The notes: generated by a model from the sequence alone, not told the origin. Counted from the stretch's first letter, positions 1 to 9,549 are shown. The stretch is 64,000 bases of DNA from Acholeplasma equirhinis (GCF_017052655.1 NZ_JAFIDC010000001.1:372001-436000); one strand, 5' to 3'. Program-made: numbers and translations.

Positions 1-480
1 GGTGATCCAATTGCGATTACCGCAATGTGTGCAGCGGTTGTTGGATGTACTGCACAAATGATTGGTTTCTCTGTCCAAACAGTGCGTAAGAATGATGTTG
101 GTACCATCTTTACAGTAGGTCTTGCATCTAGTATGTTCCAATTTAAAAACGTTATGAAGAAACCAATGACTTGGGTTCCAACTTTAGTTGCATCATTTGT
201 ACTTGCTCCGGTAGCATATCTATTATTTGATGGTTATCAATGGTTTATCAATGCAATACCAGATAATCATGCATTCACTGCAGCATGGCCTGGTATGGGA
301 AGTAGTGGACTGGTTGGGCAACTTCAAACTTTAACAATTTCTGGATTTTCATTCCAAGGATGGTTATTTGTTGCCTATCAGATCATGGCACCTTTAATTT
401 TAGTCTTATTTTTAGATGTATTATTCATCAAGATGTCTTGGTATAAAGATACAGATTTAATTTTAGACGCAACATTGTAA
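1..480 (+). CDS. PTS sugar transporter EIIC-type permease, C-terminal part (runs off the left edge)
   Basis: The frame is open from base 1, so only about 159 C-terminal residues are present and the true start lies outside the window. Several hydrophobic segments alternate with short polar loops, including an Asn-Ala-Ile-Pro-Asp-Asn loop and a final membrane helix followed by a short polar tail. The sequence resembles the PTS_EIIC_2 group, membrane permeases that move a sugar or small polar substrate across the membrane coupled to phosphorelay phosphorylation. The substrate cannot be told from this fragment, and no IIA or IIB domain is visible. A hairpin terminator follows directly, so it is the last gene of its transcript. 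Family assignment is moderately secure. Confidence 0.6.
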   Translation, partial: GDPIAITAMCAAVVGCTAQMIGFSVQTVRKNDVGTIFTVGLASSMFQFKNVMKKPMTWVPTLVASFVLAPVAYLLFDGYQWFINAIPDNHAFTAAWPGMGSSGLVGQLQTLTISGFSFQGWLFVAYQIMAPLILVLFLDVLFIKMSWYKDTDLILDATL

Positions 481-510
481 AATAAATCCCATGAATTGGG
501 ATTTATTTTC
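481..510 (+). terminator. Rho-independent terminator after the EIIC gene
   Basis: AATAAATCCC (481-490) pairs perfectly with GGGATTTATT (498-507) around a 7-base loop, followed by T-rich sequence. It starts at the stop codon of the permease. Confidence 0.85.
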
Positions 511-536
511 TTATAAAGAAAGTTTCAAAAAAATGA

Positions 537-545
537 TGTTAAAAT
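537..545 (+). promoter_or_regulatory. Candidate extended -10 promoter for pncB
   Basis: TGT followed by TAAAAT (540-545) lies about 20 bases before the pncB start. No convincing -35 hexamer is seen at normal spacing, as at several other promoters in this window. Confidence 0.35.
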
Positions 546-564
546 AAAGAAAGGTGATAATAAT

Positions 565-2004
565 ATGGATTCAAGAAATCTAACACTTTTAATGGATTTT
601 TATGAACTAACTATGGCACATGGTTATTTCAAAGATAATAGACATGAAGATGTTGCAGTGTTTGACGTATTTTTTAGATCAGTACCTGATCAAGGTGGTT
701 ATGCTATACTAGCAGGGCTAGAGTCAATTATTGACTATATTGAAAATCTTAAATTCGATAAAAGTGATATCGATTTTTTACGGAGTAAGCACATTTTTTC
801 AGATGAATTTTTAACCTATCTTAAAAATTTTAAATTTACATCAGATGTATATGCAATACCAGAAGGCACACCAATTTTTCCAAATGAACCACTTTTAATT
901 ATTAAAGGTCCATTAATTGAGTGTCAACTTGTAGAAACTATGGTTTTACTTTCAATTAATCATCAATCTTTAATTGCTACTAAAGCATCTAGAATTGTAA
1001 GAGAAGCTAAAGGCCGTACTGTTTTAGAATTTGGTGCAAGAAGAGCACACTCATATGATGCTGCTAATTTAGGTGCAAGAAGTGCATATATTGGTGGTGT
1101 CACAGGTACTTCAAACACATTGGCAGAAAAGCTTTATGGTATTCCAGCACTTGGAACTATGGCACATTCTTATGTCCAAAGTTTTGATACAGAATATGAA
1201 GCATTCAAAAGTTATGCTTTAAATTATCCTGACAATTGTTTATTACTTGTTGATACTTACGACACTCTAAATCAAGGCGTTCCTAATGCGATTAAGATTC
1301 ATAATGAAGTTTTAAAACCAATGGGTAAATACTTAAAAGGTGTCAGAATTGACTCCGGTGACTTAGCTTATCTTTCAAATAAAGTTAGAGAAATGCTAGA
1401 TGAAGCTGGTTTAACAGAAACAAAAATTACAGTTTCTAATTCGCTAGATGAATTCTTGATTAGAGACTTAATCGTACATCAAAATGCTAAGATTGATTCA
1501 TTTGGTGTTGGTGAACGATTGATTACTGCAAGAAGTGAAGCAGTTTTTGGTGGTGTATTTAAATTAAGTGCACTTGAAGTTAATGGCAAATTAGTTCCTA
1601 AAATCAAAATTAGTGATAATGTTGCAAAAACAACTATCCCAGGATTTAAACAAGTCTATCGTTTTTATGATGAAACTGGGATGGCTATTGCAGATTTATT
1701 AACATTGAATGATGAAGTGATTGATCAATCGAAGCCTTATACACTTTTCGACCCTGAACATCCATGGAAAGAAAAAGTTGTTGAAAACTTTAAAGCTGTT
1801 CCATTATTAGAAAAGATCTATGAAAAAGGTCAGTTAATTTATCAACTACCAACCTTAAAAGAAATTCGCGAAAGAAAGCAAAAATTATTTTCAACACTAT
1901 GGCAAGAAGTTATTCGCTTAAATAACCCACACCAATACTATGTGGATTTATCTAAACCACTTTGGGATTTAAGACAAGAACTTATGACAAAACATAAAAA
2001 GTAG
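565..2004 (+). CDS. pncB: nicotinate phosphoribosyltransferase
   Basis: Cytosolic enzyme of NAD salvage that joins nicotinate to PRPP, with ATP hydrolysis, to give nicotinate mononucleotide. The 479-residue length is usual for the Gram-positive form. Family hallmarks are visible: the N-terminal DFYELTMAHGYF segment, the LEFGARRAHSYDAA active-site block near residue 153, GGVTGTSNT, the GTMAHSYVQSF block and a VRIDSGDLAYLS strand that belongs to the phosphate-binding barrel. The start is set by AAAGGTGAT about 8 bases upstream. It stands after a terminator with its own candidate -10 box. The next gene follows after 21 bases, so pncB, the MATE exporter, trmL and the hemolysin III-like gene may form one transcript. 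Confident. Confidence 0.93.
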   Translation: MDSRNLTLLMDFYELTMAHGYFKDNRHEDVAVFDVFFRSVPDQGGYAILAGLESIIDYIENLKFDKSDIDFLRSKHIFSDEFLTYLKNFKFTSDVYAIPEGTPIFPNEPLLIIKGPLIECQLVETMVLLSINHQSLIATKASRIVREAKGRTVLEFGARRAHSYDAANLGARSAYIGGVTGTSNTLAEKLYGIPALGTMAHSYVQSFDTEYEAFKSYALNYPDNCLLLVDTYDTLNQGVPNAIKIHNEVLKPMGKYLKGVRIDSGDLAYLSNKVREMLDEAGLTETKITVSNSLDEFLIRDLIVHQNAKIDSFGVGERLITARSEAVFGGVFKLSALEVNGKLVPKIKISDNVAKTTIPGFKQVYRFYDETGMAIADLLTLNDEVIDQSKPYTLFDPEHPWKEKVVENFKAVPLLEKIYEKGQLIYQLPTLKEIRERKQKLFSTLWQEVIRLNNPHQYYVDLSKPLWDLRQELMTKHKK

Positions 2005-2025
2005 ATTAGAAAGCGTGTATTAAAC

Positions 2026-3462
2026 ATGGCAAATGGAATGTCAAAAAATACTTATAAAATGTTGAATGGTAAGAACATTTGGTTAACCTTATTGATCTTA
2101 TCATTACCGATTTTAATTAATAACCTTATCAAATCATTTAACGGGATGGTCGATATATATTTCGTATCTCGTATGGATGCATCAGAAGCAACAATCAATT
2201 CTGCAATTGCTGCATTAAACTTACATGAATCGTTTAATAACGTTATTTTAGCTGTTGGTGTTGGGCTATCGATTGCTGCAATGGCAATTATTTCTCAATA
2301 TATTGGTGCTAAAAGAGAAGACAAAGCGAGATTTTACTCTGGTCAATTTGTTTTCTTAGCAGTAGTGGTTGGTTTAGTCTTAACTGCATTCATCTTAAGC
2401 CTTTCTTGGGCTTTTGTTGGATGGCTTGGTGCACAAGGTGAGACTTATGAATTTGCACTTGAGTACTTCAATATTCGAGCACTCGAACTTCCATTTGTTG
2501 TATTTTTCTTAGTTTACCAGTCGATTAGACAAGCTCAAGGTTCAACAATCATGCCAACGGTATACAACATGGCAGGTATTTTACTTAATATCGTCTTAAC
2601 GTGGTATTTTGTAGCTGAACTGAATATGGGTGTTGCAGGTAGTGCATGGGCGACATTAATTGGAAATGCAATCTTTACACCACTCATGTTATTTGACTTG
2701 TTTAGATCAAAAAAATATGTAAGAATTGATCCAAAAGCGATTATCCCTAAAACACAGACGTTAAAAGATATTTGGCCATTTGCATATCCTGCTGCAATTG
2801 CTCAAGCAATTACATTCTTTGGATTTTTACTGATCAATGGATTTATTATGTGGCAATTTGGTGATGTCATTGCAGCAAGTTTTGCAACTGGTAACAAACT
2901 TTCTCAGTTACTGATGAATCCAATTTATGCGATTACAACAATTTCCGCTGTTTTTATTGGTGCAAATATTGGTCATCGTCAACCAGAACGTGCTGAAAAA
3001 GTGTATCGACAATCTGGGACATTGACTTTTACTCTAACGGTAGTTGCGATTACAATCGCAATCATCTTGAGAACTGAATTTGTTACATTCTTAGTTGGTG
3101 AAGAGAGTCAGGAATTAATTGAAATTTCAAAAGAATATACATTCTGGTTATTAATGACACAACCATTTATGTCTATATTCCAAAACTATATGGCAATCTT
3201 TAACGGTTCAGGTCAATCAAAACTTGGACTTCGTGCACAAAGTTTCAGACTTTGGGCATTAAGAATTCCAATGTTGCTTATTTTATTTATTTTAATGAAA
3301 TCAACAAATTGGTTTAATCCAAATTATTCAATTATATGGATTGCAATGAATATCTCAAATATCGTTGCATTATTCCATGCACATAATTTAAAGAAACATG
3401 TATCACTTGATATTAAAGTTAATTTAAATGATGAACAGCAAATCGAGGTAGTTGCCGTATGA
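2026..3462 (+). CDS. MATE-family multidrug/toxin exporter
   Basis: Integral membrane protein of 478 residues with about 12 hydrophobic helices, arranged as the two related six-helix halves of MATE transporters. These export cationic or small organic compounds using Na+ or H+ gradients. Family features seen are LPILINNLIKSFNGMVD near the N-terminus, the SQYIGA motif after helix 2, and IGANIGHRQPERAEKVYRQ between the halves. The start is uncertain: ATG at 2026 has a weak ribosome site (TTAGAAAG), and a second in-frame ATG lies at 2038. Its last codons overlap the trmL start by four bases (ATGA), suggesting coupled translation. The substrate is unknown. Confidence 0.88.
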   Translation: MANGMSKNTYKMLNGKNIWLTLLILSLPILINNLIKSFNGMVDIYFVSRMDASEATINSAIAALNLHESFNNVILAVGVGLSIAAMAIISQYIGAKREDKARFYSGQFVFLAVVVGLVLTAFILSLSWAFVGWLGAQGETYEFALEYFNIRALELPFVVFFLVYQSIRQAQGSTIMPTVYNMAGILLNIVLTWYFVAELNMGVAGSAWATLIGNAIFTPLMLFDLFRSKKYVRIDPKAIIPKTQTLKDIWPFAYPAAIAQAITFFGFLLINGFIMWQFGDVIAASFATGNKLSQLLMNPIYAITTISAVFIGANIGHRQPERAEKVYRQSGTLTFTLTVVAITIAIILRTEFVTFLVGEESQELIEISKEYTFWLLMTQPFMSIFQNYMAIFNGSGQSKLGLRAQSFRLWALRIPMLLILFILMKSTNWFNPNYSIIWIAMNISNIVALFHAHNLKKHVSLDIKVNLNDEQQIEVVAV

Positions 3463-3980
3463 TTCATGTTGTATTATGTCAACCAGAAATTCCACAAAAT
3501 ACAGGTAATATTATGAGAACCTGTGTTGGAACAGGTACTAAAATACATTTAATCGAACCATTAGGCTTTAAAATTGATGATCAAAAATTAAGAAGAAGTG
3601 CTGTTGATTATTATGATGCGCTATATTTTGAAGTTCATAAAGACTTCAAAACATTTGCAGAAACACATCCTGGTAAATATTTCTTTTTAACAAGATATGG
3701 AAAACATAGATTTTCAGATTTTAAATTCAATGAAATTAAAGAAGATATTTATCTAGTGTTTGGTAGTGAATCTTATGGTATCGACCGTAAGCTTTTAGCT
3801 GAAAACTTAGATCAAACATTTAGAATTCCTACAAATGATAAAATTAGAAGTTTGAATCTTTCAAACTGTGTTGCAATTACTGTCTTTGAAGTTTTAAGAC
3901 AATTGGATTTCCCTGGCCTTTATGAAAGTGAACCTGAATCATTAAAGGGACCAGATTATCTAAATAAATTTAAGGAGTAG
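3459..3980 (+). CDS. trmL: tRNA (cytidine(34)-2'-O)-methyltransferase TrmL (SPOUT family)
   Basis: SAM-dependent 2'-O-methylation of the wobble base of tRNA-Leu isoacceptors. The 173 residues match the minimal TrmL/YibK length. The deep trefoil-knot motifs are visible: an N-terminal LCQPEIPQNTGNIMRTC block, central LVFGSESYGI, and a C-terminal IRSLNLSNCVAITVFEVLRQ block that forms the SAM-binding knot. The start ATG overlaps the stop of the MATE gene. The following gene begins three bases after the stop, again suggesting one transcript. Confidence 0.93.
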   Translation: MIHVVLCQPEIPQNTGNIMRTCVGTGTKIHLIEPLGFKIDDQKLRRSAVDYYDALYFEVHKDFKTFAETHPGKYFFLTRYGKHRFSDFKFNEIKEDIYLVFGSESYGIDRKLLAENLDQTFRIPTNDKIRSLNLSNCVAITVFEVLRQLDFPGLYESEPESLKGPDYLNKFKE

Positions 3981-3983
3981 TGC

Positions 3984-4655
3984 ATGCAAGAAAAGAAAAT
4001 AAAACGACCACAAACAGTTGGTGAAGAAATTGCCAACGCAACCAGTCATGGCATCATGGCAATCTTTGGAATCTACGCACTTGTTGCACTTATCTTAAAA
4101 TCAGATAACGCATGGGAATTAACGAGTGCAATCGTATTTGGTATCTCAATTATTATGCTTTATTTGATGAGTACCTTATATCACTCTTTAGCTTTTACAA
4201 AAAGTAAATCACTCTTCAAAAGATTTGACCACATTTCAATTTATATTTTAATTGGTGGAACTTTTGCACCAGCTTTACTTTTATTACCAAGTTTAAGATC
4301 TACGCCATTCCTTGGAATTCCTGGAATGCTAGATATTGGACTTACGCTATTTATTGGTCAATGGATATTAATTATCGTAGGTATTGTCTTTAAATCCATT
4401 TGGGTTTACAAATATCAACCAGTCCATATCGGAGTCTATTTATTACTCGGTTGGAGTGCAATTTACTTTATTTTAGATTTATACTTATATGCACCAAATG
4501 CAATGTGGTTGATTCTATTAGGTGGTATTTGTTACTCAATCGGTGTTGTTTTCTATGCCTTATCACGTATAAAGTATTTCCATTTTGTGTGGCATATTAT
4601 GGTAGCAGCTGGCACAATTTTACAATTTTTAGCAATATATTTATATTTAATGTAG
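3984..4655 (+). CDS. hemolysin III / PAQR-family membrane protein
   Basis: A 223-residue protein with about seven hydrophobic helices. Family marks are the conserved opening EEIANATSHGIMA, with its His, the LMSTLYHSLAF segment in the second or third helix, the KRFDHISIYILIGGTFAPA block, and a late FHFVWHIMVAAG helix. The scattered His, Asp and Ser residues match the metal-binding set of the PAQR/YqfA family. Bacterial members are named hemolysin III, but their biochemical role is not well settled; membrane-lipid homeostasis is one idea. AAGGAG stands about 6 bases upstream of the start. It is probably cotranscribed with trmL. Confidence 0.85.
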   Translation: MQEKKIKRPQTVGEEIANATSHGIMAIFGIYALVALILKSDNAWELTSAIVFGISIIMLYLMSTLYHSLAFTKSKSLFKRFDHISIYILIGGTFAPALLLLPSLRSTPFLGIPGMLDIGLTLFIGQWILIIVGIVFKSIWVYKYQPVHIGVYLLLGWSAIYFILDLYLYAPNAMWLILLGGICYSIGVVFYALSRIKYFHFVWHIMVAAGTILQFLAIYLYLM

Positions 4656-4682
4656 TAAAGTTAGATATGTTTAAAATAACTA

Positions 4683-4711
4683 TTGAAAATAGCGTCTAAT
4701 TAAACTATAAT
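4683..4711 (+). promoter_or_regulatory. Consensus-like promoter of ackA
   Basis: TTGAAA (4683-4688) and TATAAT (4706-4711) are separated by exactly 17 bases, 28 bases before the acetate kinase start. This is the clearest housekeeping sigma promoter in the window. Confidence 0.75.
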
Positions 4712-4739
4712 TCTAACAGGTATAAAAGGAGAATTAACT

Positions 4740-5921
4740 ATGAAAATCATGTCCGTCAATGCCGGCAGCTCAAGTCTTAAGTTCCAATTACTTTTGATGC
4801 CAGAAGAAAAAGAAATCGCATCAGGCATCGTTGAAAGAATTGGTAATAAAAATGCCGAATTCACTTTAAAGTTCAACGGAACTAAAAAACAACAAAAAGA
4901 TTTAGTGATCTTAGATCACTCAGTAGCTGTTGACTTAGTAATCAACGGATTACTAGAAAATGGAATTATCTCATCACTTGAAGAAATTAATGGTGTAGGT
5001 CACCGTGTCGTTCAAGGTGGTGAATTATTCAAAGATTCTGCAGTAATCGATGATGAAGTTGTCTTAAAGATTGCATCACTCAACGATTTAGCACCATTAC
5101 ATAATCCTGCACATATTATTGGTATTAATGCATTTAGAAAAGCATTACCTAATGTTATTCAAGTTGCAGTTTTCGACACTGTTTTCCATCAAACAATGCC
5201 ACAAGAAAACTTCCTATATGCAACACCTTATGAATGGTATGAAAAATATGGTGTACGTAAATATGGTGCACATGGTACATCTCACCAATATGTATCACAA
5301 ATTGCACATAATCGTTTAGGCAAAGAAGATTCAAAAATTATTGTTTGCCATATCGGTAATGGTGCATCAATTTCAGCAATTAGAGCTGGAAAATCAATCG
5401 ATACATCCATGGGATTAACTCCACTTGAAGGTATCCCAATGGGAACAAGAAGTGGTAATATTGACCCAGCTGTATTCTTATTAATGAGTCAAAAAGAAGG
5501 ATATTCTTTAGAAAAAACTTTAAATGAATTAAATCGTGCATCAGGTTACTTAGGTGTATCTGGTTTATCACATGACTCAAGAGATATTGTTGATGCTGCT
5601 CATGCTGGTAATCATCGTGCTCAACTTGCAATTGATATTCAAGCTAAGAGAATTGCAGATTATATTGGTTCATATTATGTACTTCTTGAAGGCCTTGATG
5701 CATTATGCTTCACAGCAGGTATCGGTGAAAATGCTAAAGAAGTTAGAGAAGCTGTATGTAAACGTCTTGAAGTTTTAGGTATCAAACTTGATTTAGAAAA
5801 GAATAATTCTCGTGGTGAAGCTGAAATCTCATCAGATGATTCTAAAGTTAAGGTTTGGGTCATCCCAACAAACGAAGAAGTTATGATTGCTCGTGACGTT
5901 ATCCGTTTAGGTAAAAAATAA
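4740..5921 (+). CDS. ackA: acetate kinase
   Basis: Cytosolic enzyme converting acetyl phosphate and ADP to acetate and ATP, the energy-yielding last step of fermentation in organisms without full respiration. The 393-residue length is typical. Seen motifs: MSVNAGSSSLKFQLL at the N-terminus (phosphate-binding), GHRVVQGG, VFDTVFHQTMP, the catalytic-region GAHGTSHQYV, CHIGNGASISA (ATP-binding) and FTAGIGENAKEVRE. AAAGGAG lies 8 bases before the ATG, and a near-consensus promoter stands upstream. A strong terminator follows, so it is a single-gene unit. No phosphotransacetylase gene is adjacent. Confidence 0.97.
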   Translation: MKIMSVNAGSSSLKFQLLLMPEEKEIASGIVERIGNKNAEFTLKFNGTKKQQKDLVILDHSVAVDLVINGLLENGIISSLEEINGVGHRVVQGGELFKDSAVIDDEVVLKIASLNDLAPLHNPAHIIGINAFRKALPNVIQVAVFDTVFHQTMPQENFLYATPYEWYEKYGVRKYGAHGTSHQYVSQIAHNRLGKEDSKIIVCHIGNGASISAIRAGKSIDTSMGLTPLEGIPMGTRSGNIDPAVFLLMSQKEGYSLEKTLNELNRASGYLGVSGLSHDSRDIVDAAHAGNHRAQLAIDIQAKRIADYIGSYYVLLEGLDALCFTAGIGENAKEVREAVCKRLEVLGIKLDLEKNNSRGEAEISSDDSKVKVWVIPTNEEVMIARDVIRLGKK

Positions 5922-5925
5922 AATT

Positions 5926-5953
5926 AAGGAGACTTAAAGTCTCCTTTTCTTTG
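5926..5953 (+). terminator. Terminator after ackA
   Basis: AAGGAGACT (5926-5934) pairs with AGTCTCCTT (5938-5946) around a 3-base loop and is followed by TTCTTT. Confidence 0.85.
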
Positions 5954-5982
5954 AAACTTTAGTCTATTAGACTTAAGTTTGG

Positions 5983-5988
5983 TATAAT
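5983..5988 (+). promoter_or_regulatory. -10 box upstream of rlmD
   Basis: TATAAT sits 18 bases before the start codon in the context TTGGTATAATAT. No clear -35 element is seen. Confidence 0.5.
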
Positions 5989-6006
5989 ATATTTGTAGGT
6001 GATTTT

Positions 6007-7374
6007 ATGCAAAAACATGTCAAACTAAATGATGTTATTAATTTAGATATTAAAAGAATGGGTATCAACGGAGAAGGTATTGGCTACTATGAAAAGTTAG
6101 CTATTTTTGTTGATAAAGCCTTACCTGGTGAGAACGTTGATGTAGAAATCACTGAAGTTTATGAAAATAGAGCAGTAGGTAATTTAAAAAACATCAACAA
6201 GAAATCGAAAAATAGAATTGAAGCATTTTGCCCAGTTTACGAACAATGTGGTGGATGTCAAACTCAGCATTTCAACTATCATGCGATGTTAGGTCAAAAG
6301 AAAGACATTCTATTAAAATCTTTAGATCGTTATGTGAAATCATACCCAATTGGAATCGTTAAGCCAACTGTTGGTATGGAAAATCCAATGCATTATCGCA
6401 ATAAAGCAACCTTACCTTTAAGAAAAGTGAATGGTAAAAATCGTTTTGGTATGTATCAAAGAGGGTCAAACCATTTTGTACCAATCGAAGATTGCGGTGT
6501 ACAACACCAAAAAATTAATGAAGTCTTTTCAACGCTTGTAGGTTTAATGGATAAACATGCAATTGATGCTTATGATAAAAAAACTAAAAAAGGTTTTATT
6601 TCACATGCAGTTGTAAGAATTACTCAAAATTTAGGTGAGATGCAAGTTTCATTTATCGTGCCTAAGCGAGTTTCAAATATTGATGTATTGATTAAAGATT
6701 TAGTAGAATTTCATCCCGAAATTAAATCAGTTTATGAAGTCGTTAATAAAGAAGATGATGCACAATCATTCTTTACGGATGAATCCTATTTACTTTATGG
6801 TAAAGATATGATTAACGAAATGCTTGATGGAAAAAGCTATTCACTTAAACCAGAAGCGTTCTTCCAATTAAATACCTATCAGGCAGATAAATTTTATCAA
6901 AAGATGAAGACATTATCGAATCTAAGTGGTAATGAAATTGTTATCGATGCTTATGCAGGTATTGCACCAATTTCACATTATATCTATAAAGAGGCGAAGA
7001 AAGTTTACGCAATTGAAATCAATAAAGATGCTGTGGAATCTGCTAAAAATTCACTTAAATTAAATGGTATTAATAATGTTGAAGTGATTCAAAAGGATTT
7101 CAAAAAAGCTCTTGAAACGTTAAATGAGAAGTCAATTGATGTGATGCTATTCGATCCTCCAAGAACAGGACTTGGAAGTGAAACAATTAAACTTATTAAA
7201 AAATATAAACCAAAACGTCTTGTTTATGGATCATGTAATCCATCAACTCTGGCTAAGGATTTATCTGAATTAACAAGTCTTTACGAAATTAAAGAAATTA
7301 CACCTTTTGATATGTTCCCATATACATCATTGGTGGAGAGTATCTCATTGCTTGAATTAAAAACGGCTTTGTAA
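6007..7374 (+). CDS. rlmD: 23S rRNA (uracil-C5)-methyltransferase, RlmD/RumA type
   Basis: SAM-dependent enzyme of the TrmA/RumA family that makes 5-methyluridine in 23S rRNA. Domains in order: an N-terminal TRAM RNA-binding fold (about residues 5-60), an iron-sulfur cluster segment with Cys in CPVYEQCGGCQ near residue 75 and a later Cys in EDCGV, then a Rossmann methyltransferase domain with VIDAYAGIAPIS, FDPPRTGLG and the catalytic Cys in YGSCNPSTLA. The 455-residue length fits. Low-GC Gram-positive bacteria often have several paralogues (RlmCD type), so the exact uridine modified is not certain. It has its own -10 box and is followed by a terminator. Confidence 0.88.
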   Translation: MQKHVKLNDVINLDIKRMGINGEGIGYYEKLAIFVDKALPGENVDVEITEVYENRAVGNLKNINKKSKNRIEAFCPVYEQCGGCQTQHFNYHAMLGQKKDILLKSLDRYVKSYPIGIVKPTVGMENPMHYRNKATLPLRKVNGKNRFGMYQRGSNHFVPIEDCGVQHQKINEVFSTLVGLMDKHAIDAYDKKTKKGFISHAVVRITQNLGEMQVSFIVPKRVSNIDVLIKDLVEFHPEIKSVYEVVNKEDDAQSFFTDESYLLYGKDMINEMLDGKSYSLKPEAFFQLNTYQADKFYQKMKTLSNLSGNEIVIDAYAGIAPISHYIYKEAKKVYAIEINKDAVESAKNSLKLNGINNVEVIQKDFKKALETLNEKSIDVMLFDPPRTGLGSETIKLIKKYKPKRLVYGSCNPSTLAKDLSELTSLYEIKEITPFDMFPYTSLVESISLLELKTAL

Positions 7375-7416
7375 GGCTATCAAAGACACTTAATAAAATG
7401 ACAAAATATAAGATGT

Positions 7417-7451
7417 AGGCTGGAAATTCATATTTTCCAGCCTTTTTTTGT
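7417..7451 (+). terminator. Terminator after rlmD
   Basis: GGCTGGAAA (7418-7426) pairs with TTTCCAGCC (7434-7442), followed by TTTTTTTG. Confidence 0.85.
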
Positions 7452-7486
7452 TTTTATCTATTTTCTTAATGTATAGGGGTAGTGTG

Positions 7487-7498
7487 TGGAAACATGTA
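7487..7498. repeat. 12-base repeat TGGAAACATGTA, candidate left island boundary
   Basis: The same 12 bases occur in inverted orientation at 39427-39438, at the far end of the accessory region. The surrounding 7452-7547 stretch holds no gene. A role as an element end or attachment site is only a suggestion. Confidence 0.3.
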
Positions 7499-7547
7499 AC
7501 TCAAGGTAGGGTTGAGTGTGTTGCGTGGTTAAGGTATTTTTAATAGG

Positions 7548-9035
7548 CTATGGAATAATAACCTTGAATTTCATCTTTATTGAATGGGTTGGATCATTGA
7601 ATGTGCCTTCGATAACTGGTGGATGTGTTAAGAACTTATCAATGCTTTCTGCGAATGCTTGATCAGTATACGTTCTATTTGACATCATGCAGAATACAAT
7701 CTCATCAGAATTTACAGAAATGATTTTTTGAATAAATGCTTTGATGAGATTGTTTGTTAGAATTTTAATACCATTTTTATTTTCTCTTAAGATATTGTTG
7801 ATGGTTGCCAGTCGTTCTTTAGCTTCATGACCTTTAATGAATGAAGATTCCATTTGGCTTAACTCATTTTTAGCAATAATCAATCTATCATTTACTGCAG
7901 ATAACTTTTTATTGAAAACATCTTGAGGGATTGGGTTTTTCAAATGAAGATCAATCAATGATTCAATTTCATTTTCTATTTCTATAATTAGCTCACGTTT
8001 TTCAATCAGTGCATCTTCAGCTGCACCAACCGAAATTGCCTTATTTGTAATACTAAACAGTAAATCAATAAAGGAAGTGTCTTGCATGAACAATGAATCG
8101 ATTACATGCGCCGTTACTCGCTCGACAACGTCGTTTGTTAAGGCTTTGGCATCACAGTTGCCTTTGCCTTCTAAATAGCCCCCACACTGCAACATAACCT
8201 TCTGTGCAGAACTTCCGTAGTTCCAATAACGTCTTTTAAGAGATCTGCCACAATGTGCGCATACAACCATTGATGAAAGTGGGTATCGATTGTTATACTT
8301 GGTTGAATCTTTATTGGCACCTATCTTGCTATTGGCTCTATCCTTTATAATATGCTGTGCAAGTTCAAATGTCTTTCTATCAATGATTCCTTCATGATTA
8401 TCTTTAGAGTAATATTTTGGTGCAATATCAATGTTTCTCACTTTTCGGTGAGATAGGAAATCAAGTGTAATAGTTTTTTGCTGTTCTAGATCTCCAACAT
8501 ACTTTTCATTCTTTAATATTTTGATAACCGATGCTTGTCGCCAAATGGTTTTATTAGCACCAGTTTTTAATCCTTTTTCCATCAGACGTTTACATATTTC
8601 TTGTGGTCCAATGCCTTTGGTATACATGCTAAAGATTAGTTTAACAGTTTCAGCCTCTTCAGGAACAATGACAAGATTGCCACCTTTTTTATCTTTGGTG
8701 TATCCTAGCAGTCTTGAATGATTTACAATTGGCACGCCATCTCTGAATCGTTTTCTAACGCTCCATTTTACATTTTCTGAAATTGATCTTGCTTCCTCCT
8801 GGGCGAATGTTGCAAGCATCGTTAGAATAACTTCTGTATTGTTATCAAAACTCCAAAGATTATCCTTTTCAAAAAAGACCTCAACAGCATAACTTTTAAG
8901 TTCTCTAATGTGTTGTAAACAGTCAACAGTGTTTCTTGCAAATCTTGAAATTGATTTTACTAGAATCAAATCAATCTTGCCATTTTTAGCATCTGATATC
9001 ATTCTATTAAACTCAACTCTTCGTTTGGTATCAGT
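7548..9035 (-). pseudogene. large serine recombinase, N-terminus missing
   Basis: The reading frame holds most of a large serine recombinase. Order from its N-terminal side: the end of the resolvase catalytic domain (VEFNRMISDA, SISRFARNTVD, EEARSISENVKWS), the recombinase domain (GYTKDKKGGNLVIVPEEAETVKLIFSMY split over the usual positions), a zinc ribbon (CAHCGRSLKRRYW with a following CGGY and CDAK), and a coiled-coil C-terminus. The homologous frame can be followed upstream of the first ATG as TDTKRRVEFNRM, then stops at a TGA (9036-9038). About 60-70 N-terminal residues, including the catalytic Ser of the YxRVS motif, are absent. It should therefore be inactive. It abuts an oppositely oriented lipase fragment at about 9033. 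Confidence 0.85.
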
Positions 9036-9549
9036 TCACATTATTGATCATTTAAAATTCATATATCCATATAATGCTAAAATCATTTTACTTGGGCATT
9101 CCAAAGGTGGTTTGGTAGGTGTAGAGTATGCAAGTAGGTATACAAATAAAGTTGCTGGATTAATTAGCATTGCAACACCATACAATTATCAAATTTTCTT
9201 AAATGGAATATCAGGTGATGGAACTTTGATGTGGCCGTGGAAAATGCTGGAAATTAGAGATCAGTGGAATCAATTGAACATTAAACCAAAAGCATTTGCA
9301 CTTGCTTCAGGTGCATTCGTTGCACGCACAATTCCTGTATATTATATGGGACATCTATATAATCATCCTGTTGAATGGTCAGATCCTTATGTGGAATTAA
9401 GTCACGCAATGGCAAAAGGGTACAATAATATCAAAGCATATCAAATTGCATACCAAGGCAATATTGCGTATGAACATTCAGGAATGGTTGACCAACTGTT
9501 TACATACCATCGTGTATTAGCTTGTATCAATCAAATAGAATCAGAATAG
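9034..9549 (+). pseudogene. alpha/beta-hydrolase (lipase-like), 5' part missing
   Basis: From about 9034 the frame encodes a lipase-type segment: IIDHLKFIYPYNAKIILLGHSKGG, shown here only by its key GHSKG nucleophile elbow (Ser nucleophile), then a strand with SIATPYNY and a late AYEHSGMVDQ segment that probably carries the catalytic His. The first ~120 residues expected before the elbow are missing. The frame upstream of 9034 stays open only because it reads the reverse strand of the recombinase gene. It is therefore a broken gene rather than a short lipase. A strong terminator overlaps its end. Substrate unknown; homologues hydrolyse lipid esters. Confidence 0.7.

Noticed and set aside
4400-4699. 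99-codon frame overlapping the hemolysin III-like gene
   Set aside because: It is shifted relative to a well-supported membrane protein gene and has no family resemblance or ribosome site.
8908-9033. N-terminal ~42 residues of the open frame continuing into the lipase remnant
   Set aside because: This part reads the reverse strand of the serine recombinase gene and has no lipase-like sequence; it is open by chance.
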